Origin: Flavobacteriales bacterium UBA1937
GTDB lineage: Bacteria; Bacteroidota; Bacteroidia; Flavobacteriales; Weeksellaceae
Assembly: GCA_002337005.1 (NCBI GenBank)
Contig: DDFD01000101.1
Location: 681 to 5,856, forward strand
DNA: 5,176 nt
Direction of reading: 5' to 3'
Part shown: positions 1-5,176 of the stretch, piece after piece
Numbering within the stretch: position 1 is the first letter of the stretch
Layout: each line of letters opens with the position of its first letter
Notes under the pieces: generated by a model
Told to the model about the DNA's origin: nothing
Seen by the model: only the letters and a program-made list of their open reading frames with translations
Databases searched by the model: none
Made by a program: the position numbers and the translations under genes

Positions 1-185
1 GTAATATCAAATTCTAAAAATGTAGTGTGTTTTTCTAATTGCACATCTACAGTAATATGAGCGTTGGTAAACTCCTGCTCAGTCTCGAATAAATCAAAGA
101 ACGATTGTTCTACTTCAAATTTGAACTCGTGTTTTCCGTTTTTAAGTCCGGAAAATGCTACTTCATAGTTTCTTAATTTGTCCAT
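1..185 (-). CDS. YceD/DUF177 family protein, partial (N-terminal 61 codons)
   Basis: This gene starts with ATG at 185 and runs off the left edge, so only about 61 residues are visible. The product begins MDKLRNYEVAFSGLKNGKHE and continues with an acidic, aromatic-rich stretch (FEVEQSFFDLFETEQEF), then a beta-strand-like segment ending HTTFLEFDI. From family knowledge, this opening (a short helix, then 'FSGLKNGKHEFKFEV') is characteristic of the Bacteroidota YceD/DUF177 proteins, which lie directly upstream of rpmF (ribosomal protein L32). In bacteria and plastids they are linked to 23S rRNA accumulation and processing. The C-terminal Cys pair and the expected rpmF would lie outside the window, so the operon is inferred. 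The start is supported by a consensus promoter ending 13 bp upstream. No Shine-Dalgarno is visible, only a T/A-rich leader, as is usual in this phylum. Confidence 0.8.
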   Translation of the reverse strand, partial: MDKLRNYEVAFSGLKNGKHEFKFEVEQSFFDLFETEQEFTNAHITVDVQLEKHTTFLEFDI

Positions 186-197
186 AAAAACGGTTTG

Positions 198-229
198 CAA
201 AAATAAGGTAAATTTTTTAAATTACAAAA
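198..229 (-). promoter_or_regulatory. Bacteroidota-type promoter for the YceD/DUF177 gene
   Basis: Read on the minus strand, TTTTG (plus 225-229) is followed after 19 bp by TATTTTTG (plus 198-205). This matches the Bacteroidota sigma-ABfr/flavobacterial consensus of a -33 TTTG element and a -7 TAnnTTTG element with 17-23 bp spacing. The -7 box lies 12 bp from the ATG, so the 5' leader would be only a few bases long. The promoter begins 3 bp past the pdxA stop codon, so the YceD gene can be transcribed independently of pdxA even though both run in the same direction. Confidence 0.75.
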
Positions 230-232
230 GAA

Positions 233-1321
233 TTATTCATTTTCTTCTGGTAAATCTTCATCTATGCCGTTGTCATTCGCGAAAACCTTAGGTTTCAAAG
301 GGTTTTTCGTTAGCTCTTGATATTCAGTTCTATTCTTAAAAATTTTAATTGCCGTGAAAATAGCTTCCGAAAAAGACTGAGCATCTGCCAGATTTTTTCC
401 TGCAATATCATAGGCTGTGCCGTGATCTGGTGAGGTTCTTATAAAAGGAAGACCTGCGGTGTAATTTACCCCTTCTTCGTAACCTATGGTTTTGAAAGGA
501 GCTAATCCTTGATCGTGGTACATTGCCAAAACTCCATCGAAACTGCTGTATTTTTCTGGTTGGAAAAAACTGTCTGCCGGATATGGGCCGAAAGCTAGAA
601 TGCCTTCGTCAAACAATTCTTTGATGGCAGGTTCTATAATTTCTATTTCTTCGTTTCCTATTGCGCCACCATCGCCAGCGTGAGGATTGAGTCCTAATAT
701 GGCAATTTTAGGTTTTTGAATGCAAAAATCTTGAATCAAGCATTCATTTAGAATTCGTACTTGTTCTTTTATTTTGGATTTAGAAATGTTTTTTGCTATT
801 TCTGAAACAGGAATGTGGTGTGTGGAAACAGCAACTTTTAAGTTTTCTGTTACCAAAAACATTAATCCCTTTTTGTTAAATTTTTCTTCGAAATATCCTG
901 TGTGACCAGCGTGTTTGAAGCCTTGCTTCATCATTTCGTCTTTATTGATAGGTGCTGTAACCAGTACATCTATGTCTCCATTCATAAGAGCATTGGTAGC
1001 TGCTTCTAGAGAATCTATCGCCATTTTGGTAGATTCTTCTGTAGGAGTGCCAAAATCTACATTTACATTGTCTTTCCAAAGGTTTACGATGTTAAGCTTG
1101 TCTGTTGCAGCTTCTTTAGGATGCTGGATATAATTAAAATTCGCCTGAATTTTGAACACGTTTTTTTGGTAAGAAAATAGTTTTCCGGAGCCGAAAATGA
1201 CTGGAGTAAAAAAATCTGTGATATTTCTATCATTTAAAGCTTTGAGGATTATTTCCACGCCAATGCCGTTAAAATCTCCAACTGAAATTCCTACCTTAAT
1301 TTTGTGGTGTTTAGAACTCAT
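233..1321 (-). CDS. pdxA: 4-hydroxythreonine-4-phosphate dehydrogenase PdxA
   Basis: PdxA is a cytosolic enzyme of the DXP-dependent vitamin B6 pathway. It oxidises 4-phosphooxy-L-threonine with NAD+, and decarboxylation gives 3-amino-1-hydroxyacetone 1-phosphate, which PdxJ condenses with DXP. The 362-residue product shows the family landmarks in order: an N-terminal GISVGDFNGIGVEI (residues 11-24, in place of the proteobacterial GDPAGIGPE), VTAPINKDE (121-129), the substrate-binding GHTGYF (139-144), and the three metal-ligand histidines in STHH (His168), NPHAG (His214) and AMYHDQG (His269). The RTSPDHGTAYDIAG block (295-308) follows. It is about 30 residues longer than the E. coli enzyme, partly through an acidic C-terminal tail (DNGIDEDLPEENE). 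All catalytic blocks are intact, so it should be functional. It is divergent from ribE and upstream of the YceD gene. The ATG at 1321 starts MSSKHHKIKVGIS, a few residues before the first conserved strand, and is preceded by an A-rich tract. Confidence 0.96.
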   Translation of the reverse strand: MSSKHHKIKVGISVGDFNGIGVEIILKALNDRNITDFFTPVIFGSGKLFSYQKNVFKIQANFNYIQHPKEAATDKLNIVNLWKDNVNVDFGTPTEESTKMAIDSLEAATNALMNGDIDVLVTAPINKDEMMKQGFKHAGHTGYFEEKFNKKGLMFLVTENLKVAVSTHHIPVSEIAKNISKSKIKEQVRILNECLIQDFCIQKPKIAILGLNPHAGDGGAIGNEEIEIIEPAIKELFDEGILAFGPYPADSFFQPEKYSSFDGVLAMYHDQGLAPFKTIGYEEGVNYTAGLPFIRTSPDHGTAYDIAGKNLADAQSFSEAIFTAIKIFKNRTEYQELTKNPLKPKVFANDNGIDEDLPEENE

Positions 1322-1355
1322 TTTTAATTATCTTTGAAGTTTGAAATAGTTTGTA

Positions 1356-1363
1356 CAAATTTA
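1356..1363 (-). promoter_or_regulatory. Putative -7 promoter box for pdxA
   Basis: On the minus strand this is TAAATTTG, an exact match to the Bacteroidota -7 consensus TAnnTTTG, 34 bp upstream of the pdxA ATG. No clear TTG/TTTG -33 element stands 17-23 bp further upstream, so the call rests on the -7 box and its position. It is the mirror image of the box at 1381-1388. Confidence 0.5.
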
Positions 1364-1380
1364 GGAAAATATTTGCAGAA

Positions 1381-1388
1381 TAAATTTG
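1381..1388 (+). promoter_or_regulatory. Putative -7 promoter box for the ribE operon
   Basis: TAAATTTG on the plus strand matches TAnnTTTG exactly. A start site about 6-8 bp downstream (near 1394) would put the structured element at about 1412-1528 into the 5' leader of ribE and give an untranslated region of about 170 nt. No good -33 element is visible at the standard distance. The equivalent sequence lies over the pdxA -7 box, so the two promoters would share or compete for the same DNA. Confidence 0.45.
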
Positions 1389-1411
1389 TTATTTTCTAAA
1401 GAATTAAGAGC

Positions 1412-1528
1412 GTGTTTATAGCCCCGATGGTAGCAATTGTTTGAGCTCTTTTTTTTTAATTTTTCGAGGCATTAGAATGGGAAATTTTAAAAAAAAGCGA
1501 GTGCGGACAGCGGGACTGAGCGTTATAC
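1412..1528 (+). ncRNA. Structured leader RNA upstream of ribE, resembling the flavobacterial Flavo-1 motif
   Basis: Three nested stems can be drawn by eye. The outer stem pairs 1420-1426 (AGCCCCG) with 1511-1517 (CGGGACT), with one C/A mismatch. The middle stem pairs 1430-1435 with 1502-1508 (GT and GCA against TGC and AC, around a small A/GG internal loop). The long inner hairpin pairs 1446-1465 (CTC, nine T, AA, T-run, C) with 1480-1501 (GGGAAA, T-run, eight A, bulged GC, GAG) and closes on a loop at 1466-1479. A weak extra helix, 1412-1415 with 1525-1528, may close the base. The pattern of 'AGCCCCGATgGtAGC', a T-rich/A-rich hairpin, then 'GCGGAcAGCGGGA' recalls from memory a motif repeated in intergenic regions of Flavobacteriia, probably Rfam Flavo-1. 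Folding is seen in the sequence. The family name is a recollection, and function is unknown. It could be a cis leader of ribE or a separate small RNA. Confidence 0.5.
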
Positions 1529-1546
1529 AGAAAATAACTCTTTCTG
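1528..1546 (+). promoter_or_regulatory. Small hairpin just upstream of the ribE start region
   Basis: CAGAAA (1528-1533) pairs perfectly with TTTCTG (1541-1546) around a 7-nt loop. It lies 19 bp before the ribE ATG and is followed by an A-rich, unstructured tract (1549-1565) that probably serves as the ribosome entry site in place of a Shine-Dalgarno. There is no T-run after it on the plus strand, so it is not an intrinsic terminator. It shares base C1528 with the weak basal helix of the upstream element, so the two could be mutually exclusive. A regulatory role is inference. Confidence 0.3.
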
Positions 1547-1565
1547 CTAAAAAAATTATAAAAAT

Positions 1566-2150
1566 ATGTTTACAGGAATTATAGAAGCAACTGGCGAAGT
1601 AAAAAGAATAGAAAAGGAAGGCACAAATGTGCATTTTACGCTAAGTTGTCCGTTTACACAAGAGTTAAAAATAGATCAAAGTTTGGCACATAATGGTTGT
1701 TGTCTTACAGTGGTAAAGATTTCTGGTGAAGAATATACCGTGACTGCAATTAACGAAACTTTAGAAAAAACAAACCTTGGTCAATTAGAAGTTGGGAGTT
1801 TGGTAAATCTTGAGCGATGTATGATAATGAATGGCAGGCTAGACGGACACATAGTGCAAGGGCACGTGGATAAAACTGGCGAACTGGTTTCTGTAGAAAA
1901 CATCAATGGAAGTTATTTTTTGACTTTTAGTTATGAGGAAAATGGTGCTTTTACTACCGTTCCGCAAGGTTCTATTACGGTAAACGGAATAAGTCTAACG
2001 GTGGCGGATAGTGGAGATGGGCAATTCTCTGTGGCGCTTATCCCTTACACCTGGGAATATACTAATATGAAAACGCTGAAAGCAGGAGATAAAGTAAATT
2101 TAGAATTTGATATTATTGGTAAATATATAGCCAAGTTGCTAAAAAAATAA
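1566..2150 (+). CDS. ribE: Riboflavin synthase, alpha subunit
   Basis: This enzyme catalyses the last step of riboflavin synthesis: dismutation of two 6,7-dimethyl-8-ribityllumazine molecules to riboflavin and 5-amino-6-ribitylaminouracil. The 194-residue protein shows the diagnostic duplicated lumazine-binding barrels. The first barrel opens with MFTGIIEATGEV (1-12) and carries HNGCCLTV (42-49) and ETLEKTNLG (64-72). The second opens with GHIVQGHVDKTGEL (94-107) and carries ITVNGISLTV (137-146) and IPYTWEYTN (159-167). The short C-terminal helix (IIGKYIAKLLKK) is the usual trimerisation end. Length is slightly below the E. coli protein (about 213) but normal for the family. The MFTGIIE start is nearly invariant and fixes the ATG. 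No other rib genes are nearby. The stop codon overlaps the start of the downstream kinase (TAATG). In E. coli the same enzyme is also called RibC. Confidence 0.96.
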   Translation: MFTGIIEATGEVKRIEKEGTNVHFTLSCPFTQELKIDQSLAHNGCCLTVVKISGEEYTVTAINETLEKTNLGQLEVGSLVNLERCMIMNGRLDGHIVQGHVDKTGELVSVENINGSYFLTFSYEENGAFTTVPQGSITVNGISLTVADSGDGQFSVALIPYTWEYTNMKTLKAGDKVNLEFDIIGKYIAKLLKK

Positions 2151-3607
2151 TGGCGTTTAATAGGTATAGAGGTTATAGTTTAAGAACCAGGGTTTTTATT
2201 GGATTTATGGTAGTGTGTTTTCTCAGTATCATAGGCTCTACCGCTATGTCTTACCTAATTATTAAAAAATCTGTAGAAGACCAGAGTAAAATAGAAATGC
2301 AGAATAAATTTGAAGCATTGATGAAAACTTTGGATTATGCTCTCAGTCATACTACCGTTACAGGTAGTAACCTTCCAGATGTTTTGCAAGATGAAATTTA
2401 TCAAATTGCTGACATCAATAAGCACGATGTGATTATCTATGATTTAGATGGTAATTATCTGGTCTCTAATAAAGAAAAAGGATTGGTAGATCAAAAAAGA
2501 ATACCACAAAATATTCTAAAAAAAGTAAAAAATTCTGACACTAGATATGATGTGCAAACCTATGATAATAAAATAGGGAATACACTTACCTCGTCTTATA
2601 TGATTATGAGAAACAATATGCTAGAGCCTATTGCTATTGTATATTTTCCGTATTATCACAATGAAGATTTTTACTATGGTGCATTTAATAAATATGTGCA
2701 GTATATTATTTTGGTCAATTTATTTTTGATTATTCTGAGTGTTTGGTTAAGTTGGGTAATTTCTAAAAACCTTACCAAAGCCATTACTAAAATTTCTGAT
2801 TTAATTACCAGAACTACGCTTTTTGGTAAAGATATGAGACCTATTAAGTATTTCAATAATGATGAACTAAGTGGTCTGGTGAAATCTTATAACAAAATGG
2901 TGTACCAGATAGAAGACCAAAAATTACTATTGGCCAATAAAGAAAGAGAAGAAGCGTGGCGCGAAATGGCAAAACAAGTTGCTCACGAAGTGAAAAATCC
3001 TTTGACGCCAATGAAATTATTGATACAAAATTTTGTACGAAAATTTGATAAAAATGATCCTGAAATAGACACCAAAGTAAAGAACCTGAGCAGAAGTTTG
3101 GTAGATCAAATAGATTTGGTTGCTACTGTGGCAAGTGCTTTTTCTGAGTTTGCAAAACTGCCTCCAAAAAATGATGAAAGGTTTGACTTAAAAGATGAAT
3201 TAGAAAATTTGGTAAGGGTTTTTAATGAAGAGGGGAGTATTTATTTTCATTCAAATAAACAGGAAATTCCTATCAATATGGATAGAGTTTATCTTTCTAG
3301 GATATTTACTAATTTGATTACCAATGCCAAACAAGCAGAAAGAGAAGGTGTAGAATCTATTATTAATTTAGATGTTGAGCTTTTTAATAAAAAAGTAGTG
3401 ATTAATGTAGAAGATAACGGATCTGGAATTCCGAAAGATAAACTAGAGCAGATTTTCGAGCCCAATTTTACGACCAAAAATTCAGGAATGGGGCTTGGTT
3501 TAACTATGGTAAGAAAGATGATAGAAGAATACAAAGGCGAAATATCTGTAAAGTCTGAAGAAGGTAGAGGAACTAAGTTTACCATCATTTTGCCAACTAA
3601 TATTTAG
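2150..3607 (+). CDS. NtrY-like sensor histidine kinase with HAMP domain
   Basis: This is an inner-membrane sensor kinase of 485 residues. A basic N-terminus (RYRGYSLRTR) precedes TM1 (about 15-38), an extracytoplasmic domain of about 143 residues (39-181) and TM2 (about 182-204). A HAMP linker follows (about 205-256, with NDELSGL at 237-243), then the dimerisation/phosphoacceptor helix with His279 in HEVKNPLTPMK. The ATPase domain has the N-box Asn392 (NLITNAKQA), G1 DNGSGIP (422-428), F-box FEPNFTTK (436-443) and G2 GMGLGL (446-451). All catalytic motifs are intact. The segment 'EREEAWREMAKQVAHEVKNPLTPMKL' is typical of the NtrY family, but I do not claim a nitrogen role. The sensor domain may have a PAS/Cache-like fold, which I cannot confirm. 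No response regulator is in the window. The ATG is chosen because it overlaps the ribE stop by one base, implying translational coupling, and leaves a proper signal-anchor. Confidence 0.9.
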   Translation: MAFNRYRGYSLRTRVFIGFMVVCFLSIIGSTAMSYLIIKKSVEDQSKIEMQNKFEALMKTLDYALSHTTVTGSNLPDVLQDEIYQIADINKHDVIIYDLDGNYLVSNKEKGLVDQKRIPQNILKKVKNSDTRYDVQTYDNKIGNTLTSSYMIMRNNMLEPIAIVYFPYYHNEDFYYGAFNKYVQYIILVNLFLIILSVWLSWVISKNLTKAITKISDLITRTTLFGKDMRPIKYFNNDELSGLVKSYNKMVYQIEDQKLLLANKEREEAWREMAKQVAHEVKNPLTPMKLLIQNFVRKFDKNDPEIDTKVKNLSRSLVDQIDLVATVASAFSEFAKLPPKNDERFDLKDELENLVRVFNEEGSIYFHSNKQEIPINMDRVYLSRIFTNLITNAKQAEREGVESIINLDVELFNKKVVINVEDNGSGIPKDKLEQIFEPNFTTKNSGMGLGLTMVRKMIEEYKGEISVKSEEGRGTKFTIILPTNI

Positions 3608-3657
3608 TTGTATTAAAGCTATTTTTTTCAAACTATTTCAATGATTATCTAACCATT

Positions 3658-4353
3658 ATGAAACCCTTTCGTTTTCAGCTATTTTCTATACAACAGAGCA
3701 AAGATGTTTTCAGGGTAGGAACAGATGGGGTCTTGCTCGGTGCGATGTGCAATGTAAAAAATGCAAAAAAAATTTTAGAAGTGGGTACAGGAACGGGTCT
3801 TGTTTCTCTCATGCTGGCACAAAGAAATCTACAAAGTAATATTCTAGCACTTGACATCAATAAAGACGCTGTGGAGCTTGCTGATTTCAATTTTAAAAAT
3901 TCTATTTTTTCGGAAAGAATAAAGGTGGAATTGATGGATTTTAAAATGTTTAAGAGTCAAGAACAATTTGATGTAATTGTTTCTAATCCTCCTTTTTTTG
4001 AAGAAAACACTTCTGCTAAAGATGTTTTGGCGAGACAAAAAATAGAATTAGGGTTTAATGATTTAATTAAAAAAGCTTCAGAAAATTTATCGGAAATAGG
4101 CGTTTTTTCAGTGATTATTCCTTCTTTTTGTGCAGATGAATTCATTGATTTGGCACTAAATTTTAAATTGAATCTCATTAGAAAAATTAATATTTTGGGG
4201 ATAGAAGGTGGTGTTTTAAGAAGAAATGTTTTAGAGTTTTCTTTGTCTCAAAAAACATTAGGGGTTTCAGATTTTGTAATAGAAAAAAGCCCAAGAAAAT
4301 ATTCTGACCAATATTTAGAATTAACAAAAAATTTTCATGTTTTCGGGAAATAA
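3658..4353 (+). CDS. trmN6: tRNA1(Val) (adenine(37)-N6)-methyltransferase, YfiC/TrmN6 family
   Basis: This is a cytosolic class I SAM-dependent methyltransferase of 231 residues (E. coli YfiC is about 245) that makes m6A at position 37, next to the anticodon of tRNA1(Val). It opens MKPFRFQLFSIQQSKDVFRV, then GTDGVLLGAM, both typical of YfiC-like proteins. SAM-binding motif I is ILEVGTGTGL (39-48), the acidic residue ending strand 2 is Asp66 (LALDIN), and the catalytic motif IV is SNPPFF (109-114), of the N-P-P-F/Y type used for exocyclic-amino N6 methylation. The NPPF motif and the N-terminal GTDG block favour TrmN6 over a generic small-molecule methyltransferase, but tRNA specificity is inferred from family resemblance. 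It follows the kinase after 50 bp with no visible terminator or good promoter, so co-transcription is likely. It converges on ftsE, and its stop codon lies within the ftsE terminator region. Confidence 0.83.
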   Translation: MKPFRFQLFSIQQSKDVFRVGTDGVLLGAMCNVKNAKKILEVGTGTGLVSLMLAQRNLQSNILALDINKDAVELADFNFKNSIFSERIKVELMDFKMFKSQEQFDVIVSNPPFFEENTSAKDVLARQKIELGFNDLIKKASENLSEIGVFSVIIPSFCADEFIDLALNFKLNLIRKINILGIEGGVLRRNVLEFSLSQKTLGVSDFVIEKSPRKYSDQYLELTKNFHVFGK

Positions 4354-4380
4354 AAAATCTCTCACAAATTGCGAGAGATT
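4348..4380 (-). terminator. Intrinsic terminator of ftsE
   Basis: An 8-bp perfect stem, AATCTCTC (plus 4356-4363) with GAGAGATT (4373-4380), closes on a 9-nt loop. On the minus strand the stem is followed by TTTTTTATTT (partly the stem's own end), the classic layout of a rho-independent terminator, 24 bp after the ftsE stop codon. On the plus strand the stem is followed by ATATTTG rather than a T-run, so it would be a weak terminator for trmN6, although convergent genes often share such hairpins. The tail overlaps the trmN6 stop codon (4351-4353). Confidence 0.75.
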
Positions 4381-4404
4381 ATATTTGTAGAATTTTGATG
4401 TTTT

Positions 4405-5115
4405 TTATTCGAAAAGTTCTGCAGTACTCATTACCACGACACCTCCGTCCTCACATTTTATAGCTTCTCCTGGGAAATTTTGTATCATGTGGTAATCGTG
4501 AGTTGCCATAAGAACAGCGCACTGTCTTTCTGTGGAAATAGATTTTAGCAAAGTCATAATATCATTAGATGTTTCAGGGTCTAGGTTTCCTGTAGGTTCA
4601 TCTGCAAGAATTAATTCTGGATGGTTGAGTAGTGCTCTAGCGATAGCAATACGTTGCTGTTCGCCACCAGACAATTCGTGAGGCATTTTATGTTTTTTGG
4701 TTTGCATTCCTACGCTGGTAAGAACTTCATCTATTCTGTCGTTCATTAGTCCTTTGTCTCTCCAGCCTGTAGCTTCTAGCACAAATTGAAGGTTTTTTTC
4801 GATGCTTCTGTCTGTTAAAAGTTGAAAATCTTGAAAAACAATTCCCAATCTTCTTCTAAGGTTAGGTACATCAGAAGCTCTTAATTTTTGTAAATCAAAA
4901 CCTACTACTTCACCTTCGCCTTCTTTCAGAGGAAGTTGCCCGTAAAGAACTTTTAACAAAGAACTTTTACCAGAGCCAGTTTTCCCGATGATGTAGCAAA
5001 AAGTGCCTCTTTTTATCGTAAGATCTACTTTAGAAAGTACGGTAAAGTTTTTCTGAACAATCTTAGCGTTTTTTAGCGTAATGATGTCGTCTCCTACAAA
5101 ATTTTTATGTGGCAT
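4405..5115 (-). CDS. ftsE: Cell-division ABC transporter ATP-binding protein FtsE
   Basis: FtsE is the cytoplasmic ATPase that pairs with membrane protein FtsX at the division site and activates peptidoglycan hydrolases; it does not act as a classical transporter. The 236-residue protein shows a complete ABC ATPase: Walker A GKTGSGKSS (44-52), Q-loop Gln95 in VFQDFQLL, signature LSGGEQQR (148-155), Walker B LILADEP (168-174), D-loop GNLD and the H-loop His206 in MATHDY. Short length, the VFQDFQLL Q-loop and 'DVPNLRRRLGIVFQ' are typical of FtsE, which separates it from LolD/MacB-type ATPases (the main alternative). No FtsX is in the window: ftsE has its own promoter and terminator here and looks monocistronic on this evidence. 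The ATG at 5115 is the only suitable start before the first beta strand (ITLKNAKIV). It adds about 10 residues to the usual N-terminus and has no Shine-Dalgarno. Confidence 0.9.
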   Translation of the reverse strand: MPHKNFVGDDIITLKNAKIVQKNFTVLSKVDLTIKRGTFCYIIGKTGSGKSSLLKVLYGQLPLKEGEGEVVGFDLQKLRASDVPNLRRRLGIVFQDFQLLTDRSIEKNLQFVLEATGWRDKGLMNDRIDEVLTSVGMQTKKHKMPHELSGGEQQRIAIARALLNHPELILADEPTGNLDPETSNDIMTLLKSISTERQCAVLMATHDYHMIQNFPGEAIKCEDGGVVVMSTAELFE

Positions 5116-5168
5116 AATCTTGTTTTGATATAATTGGTAATTAAGAAAATTTATCCTAAAACGAAATT

Positions 5169-5176
5169 CAAAAATA
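5169..5176 (-). promoter_or_regulatory. Putative -7 promoter box for ftsE
   Basis: The last eight bases of the window read TATTTTTG on the minus strand, a perfect TAnnTTTG -7 box and identical to the one before the YceD gene. It lies 53 bp from the ftsE ATG, giving a leader of about 45 nt. The -33 element would fall outside the window, so it cannot be checked here. Confidence 0.55.

Noticed and set aside
915..1133. Plus-strand reading frame of 72 codons inside pdxA
   Set aside because: It lies opposite a conserved part of pdxA and shows no protein-family features.
1449..1496. Homopolymer runs (nine T, eight A) as a phase-variable tract
   Set aside because: They pair with each other as the two arms of one hairpin and lie outside coding sequence, far from the spacing-critical promoter region, so structure explains them better.
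1528..1560. Intrinsic terminator or attenuator at the CAGAAA/TTTCTG hairpin
   Set aside because: The stem is only 6 bp and AT-rich, and it is followed by an A-run on the plus strand, not a T-run. On the minus strand the bases after the stem are also not a T-run.
1401..1565. FMN (RFN) riboswitch upstream of ribE
   Set aside because: The expected conserved blocks of the RFN element are not present, although the region is clearly structured.
1416..1634. Minus-strand reading frame of 72 codons across the pdxA-ribE intergenic region into ribE
   Set aside because: It runs antisense to the structured leader and the ribE start, has a low-complexity, Phe/Lys/Leu-rich translation without any recognisable domain, and has no fitting promoter box.
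3289..3588. Minus-strand reading frame of 99 codons inside the kinase gene
   Set aside because: It is fully antisense to the conserved ATPase domain of the kinase; the open frame reflects codon bias of the real gene.
3608..3657. Separate promoter for trmN6 in the 50-bp gap
   Set aside because: The closest match (TATTTTTT at 3620-3627) lacks the final G of TAnnTTTG, and no -33 element stands at the right distance.
1..5176. Mobile element, CRISPR array, defence or secretion system
   Set aside because: I found no transposase or integrase, no regularly spaced repeats and no terminal inverted repeats with target duplications. All genes are intact housekeeping or signalling genes with uniform base composition.

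Overview
The window looks like an ordinary chromosomal segment from a low-GC (roughly one-third G+C) member of the Bacteroidota, most likely class Flavobacteriia and perhaps the Chryseobacterium/Cloacibacterium/Riemerella group (Weeksellaceae). Three things point there. The protein sequences are flavobacterial in style (PdxA with GDFNGIG instead of GDPAGIG, the YceD/DUF177 N-terminus, FtsE). The promoters carry the Bacteroidota -7 box TAnnTTTG rather than a TATAAT box. The start codons are preceded by A-rich tracts, not Shine-Dalgarno sequences. The family-level placement is inference.

Layout. Left end, minus strand: the first 61 codons of a YceD/DUF177 gene, normally followed by rpmF (which would lie off the window), with its own promoter just after the stop codon of pdxA. 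pdxA (vitamin B6 synthesis) is also on the minus strand. A 244-bp divergent intergenic region (1322-1565) separates pdxA from plus-strand ribE. It holds two outward-facing -7 boxes that form a perfect 8-bp inverted repeat, then a strongly folded leader of about 100 nt resembling the flavobacterial 'Flavo-1' type RNA motif, then a small hairpin and an A-rich start region. On the plus strand ribE (riboflavin synthase) overlaps by one base (TAATG) a two-TM, HAMP-containing, NtrY-like sensor histidine kinase. After 50 bp comes trmN6, a tRNA1(Val) A37 N6-methyltransferase. Right end, minus strand and convergent: ftsE, the ATPase of the FtsEX cell-division complex, with its own -7 box at the very edge of the window and an intrinsic terminator that abuts the stop codon of trmN6.

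How they work together. This is mostly housekeeping: cofactor synthesis (PLP, riboflavin), translation (YceD, TrmN6) and division (FtsE). The plus-strand genes ribE, kinase and trmN6 probably form one operon transcribed through the structured leader. I see no mobile element, CRISPR array, tRNA/rRNA gene or defence system. The least-explained items are the structured ribE leader and the overlap of riboflavin synthase with an orphan sensor kinase whose extracytoplasmic domain I cannot assign.
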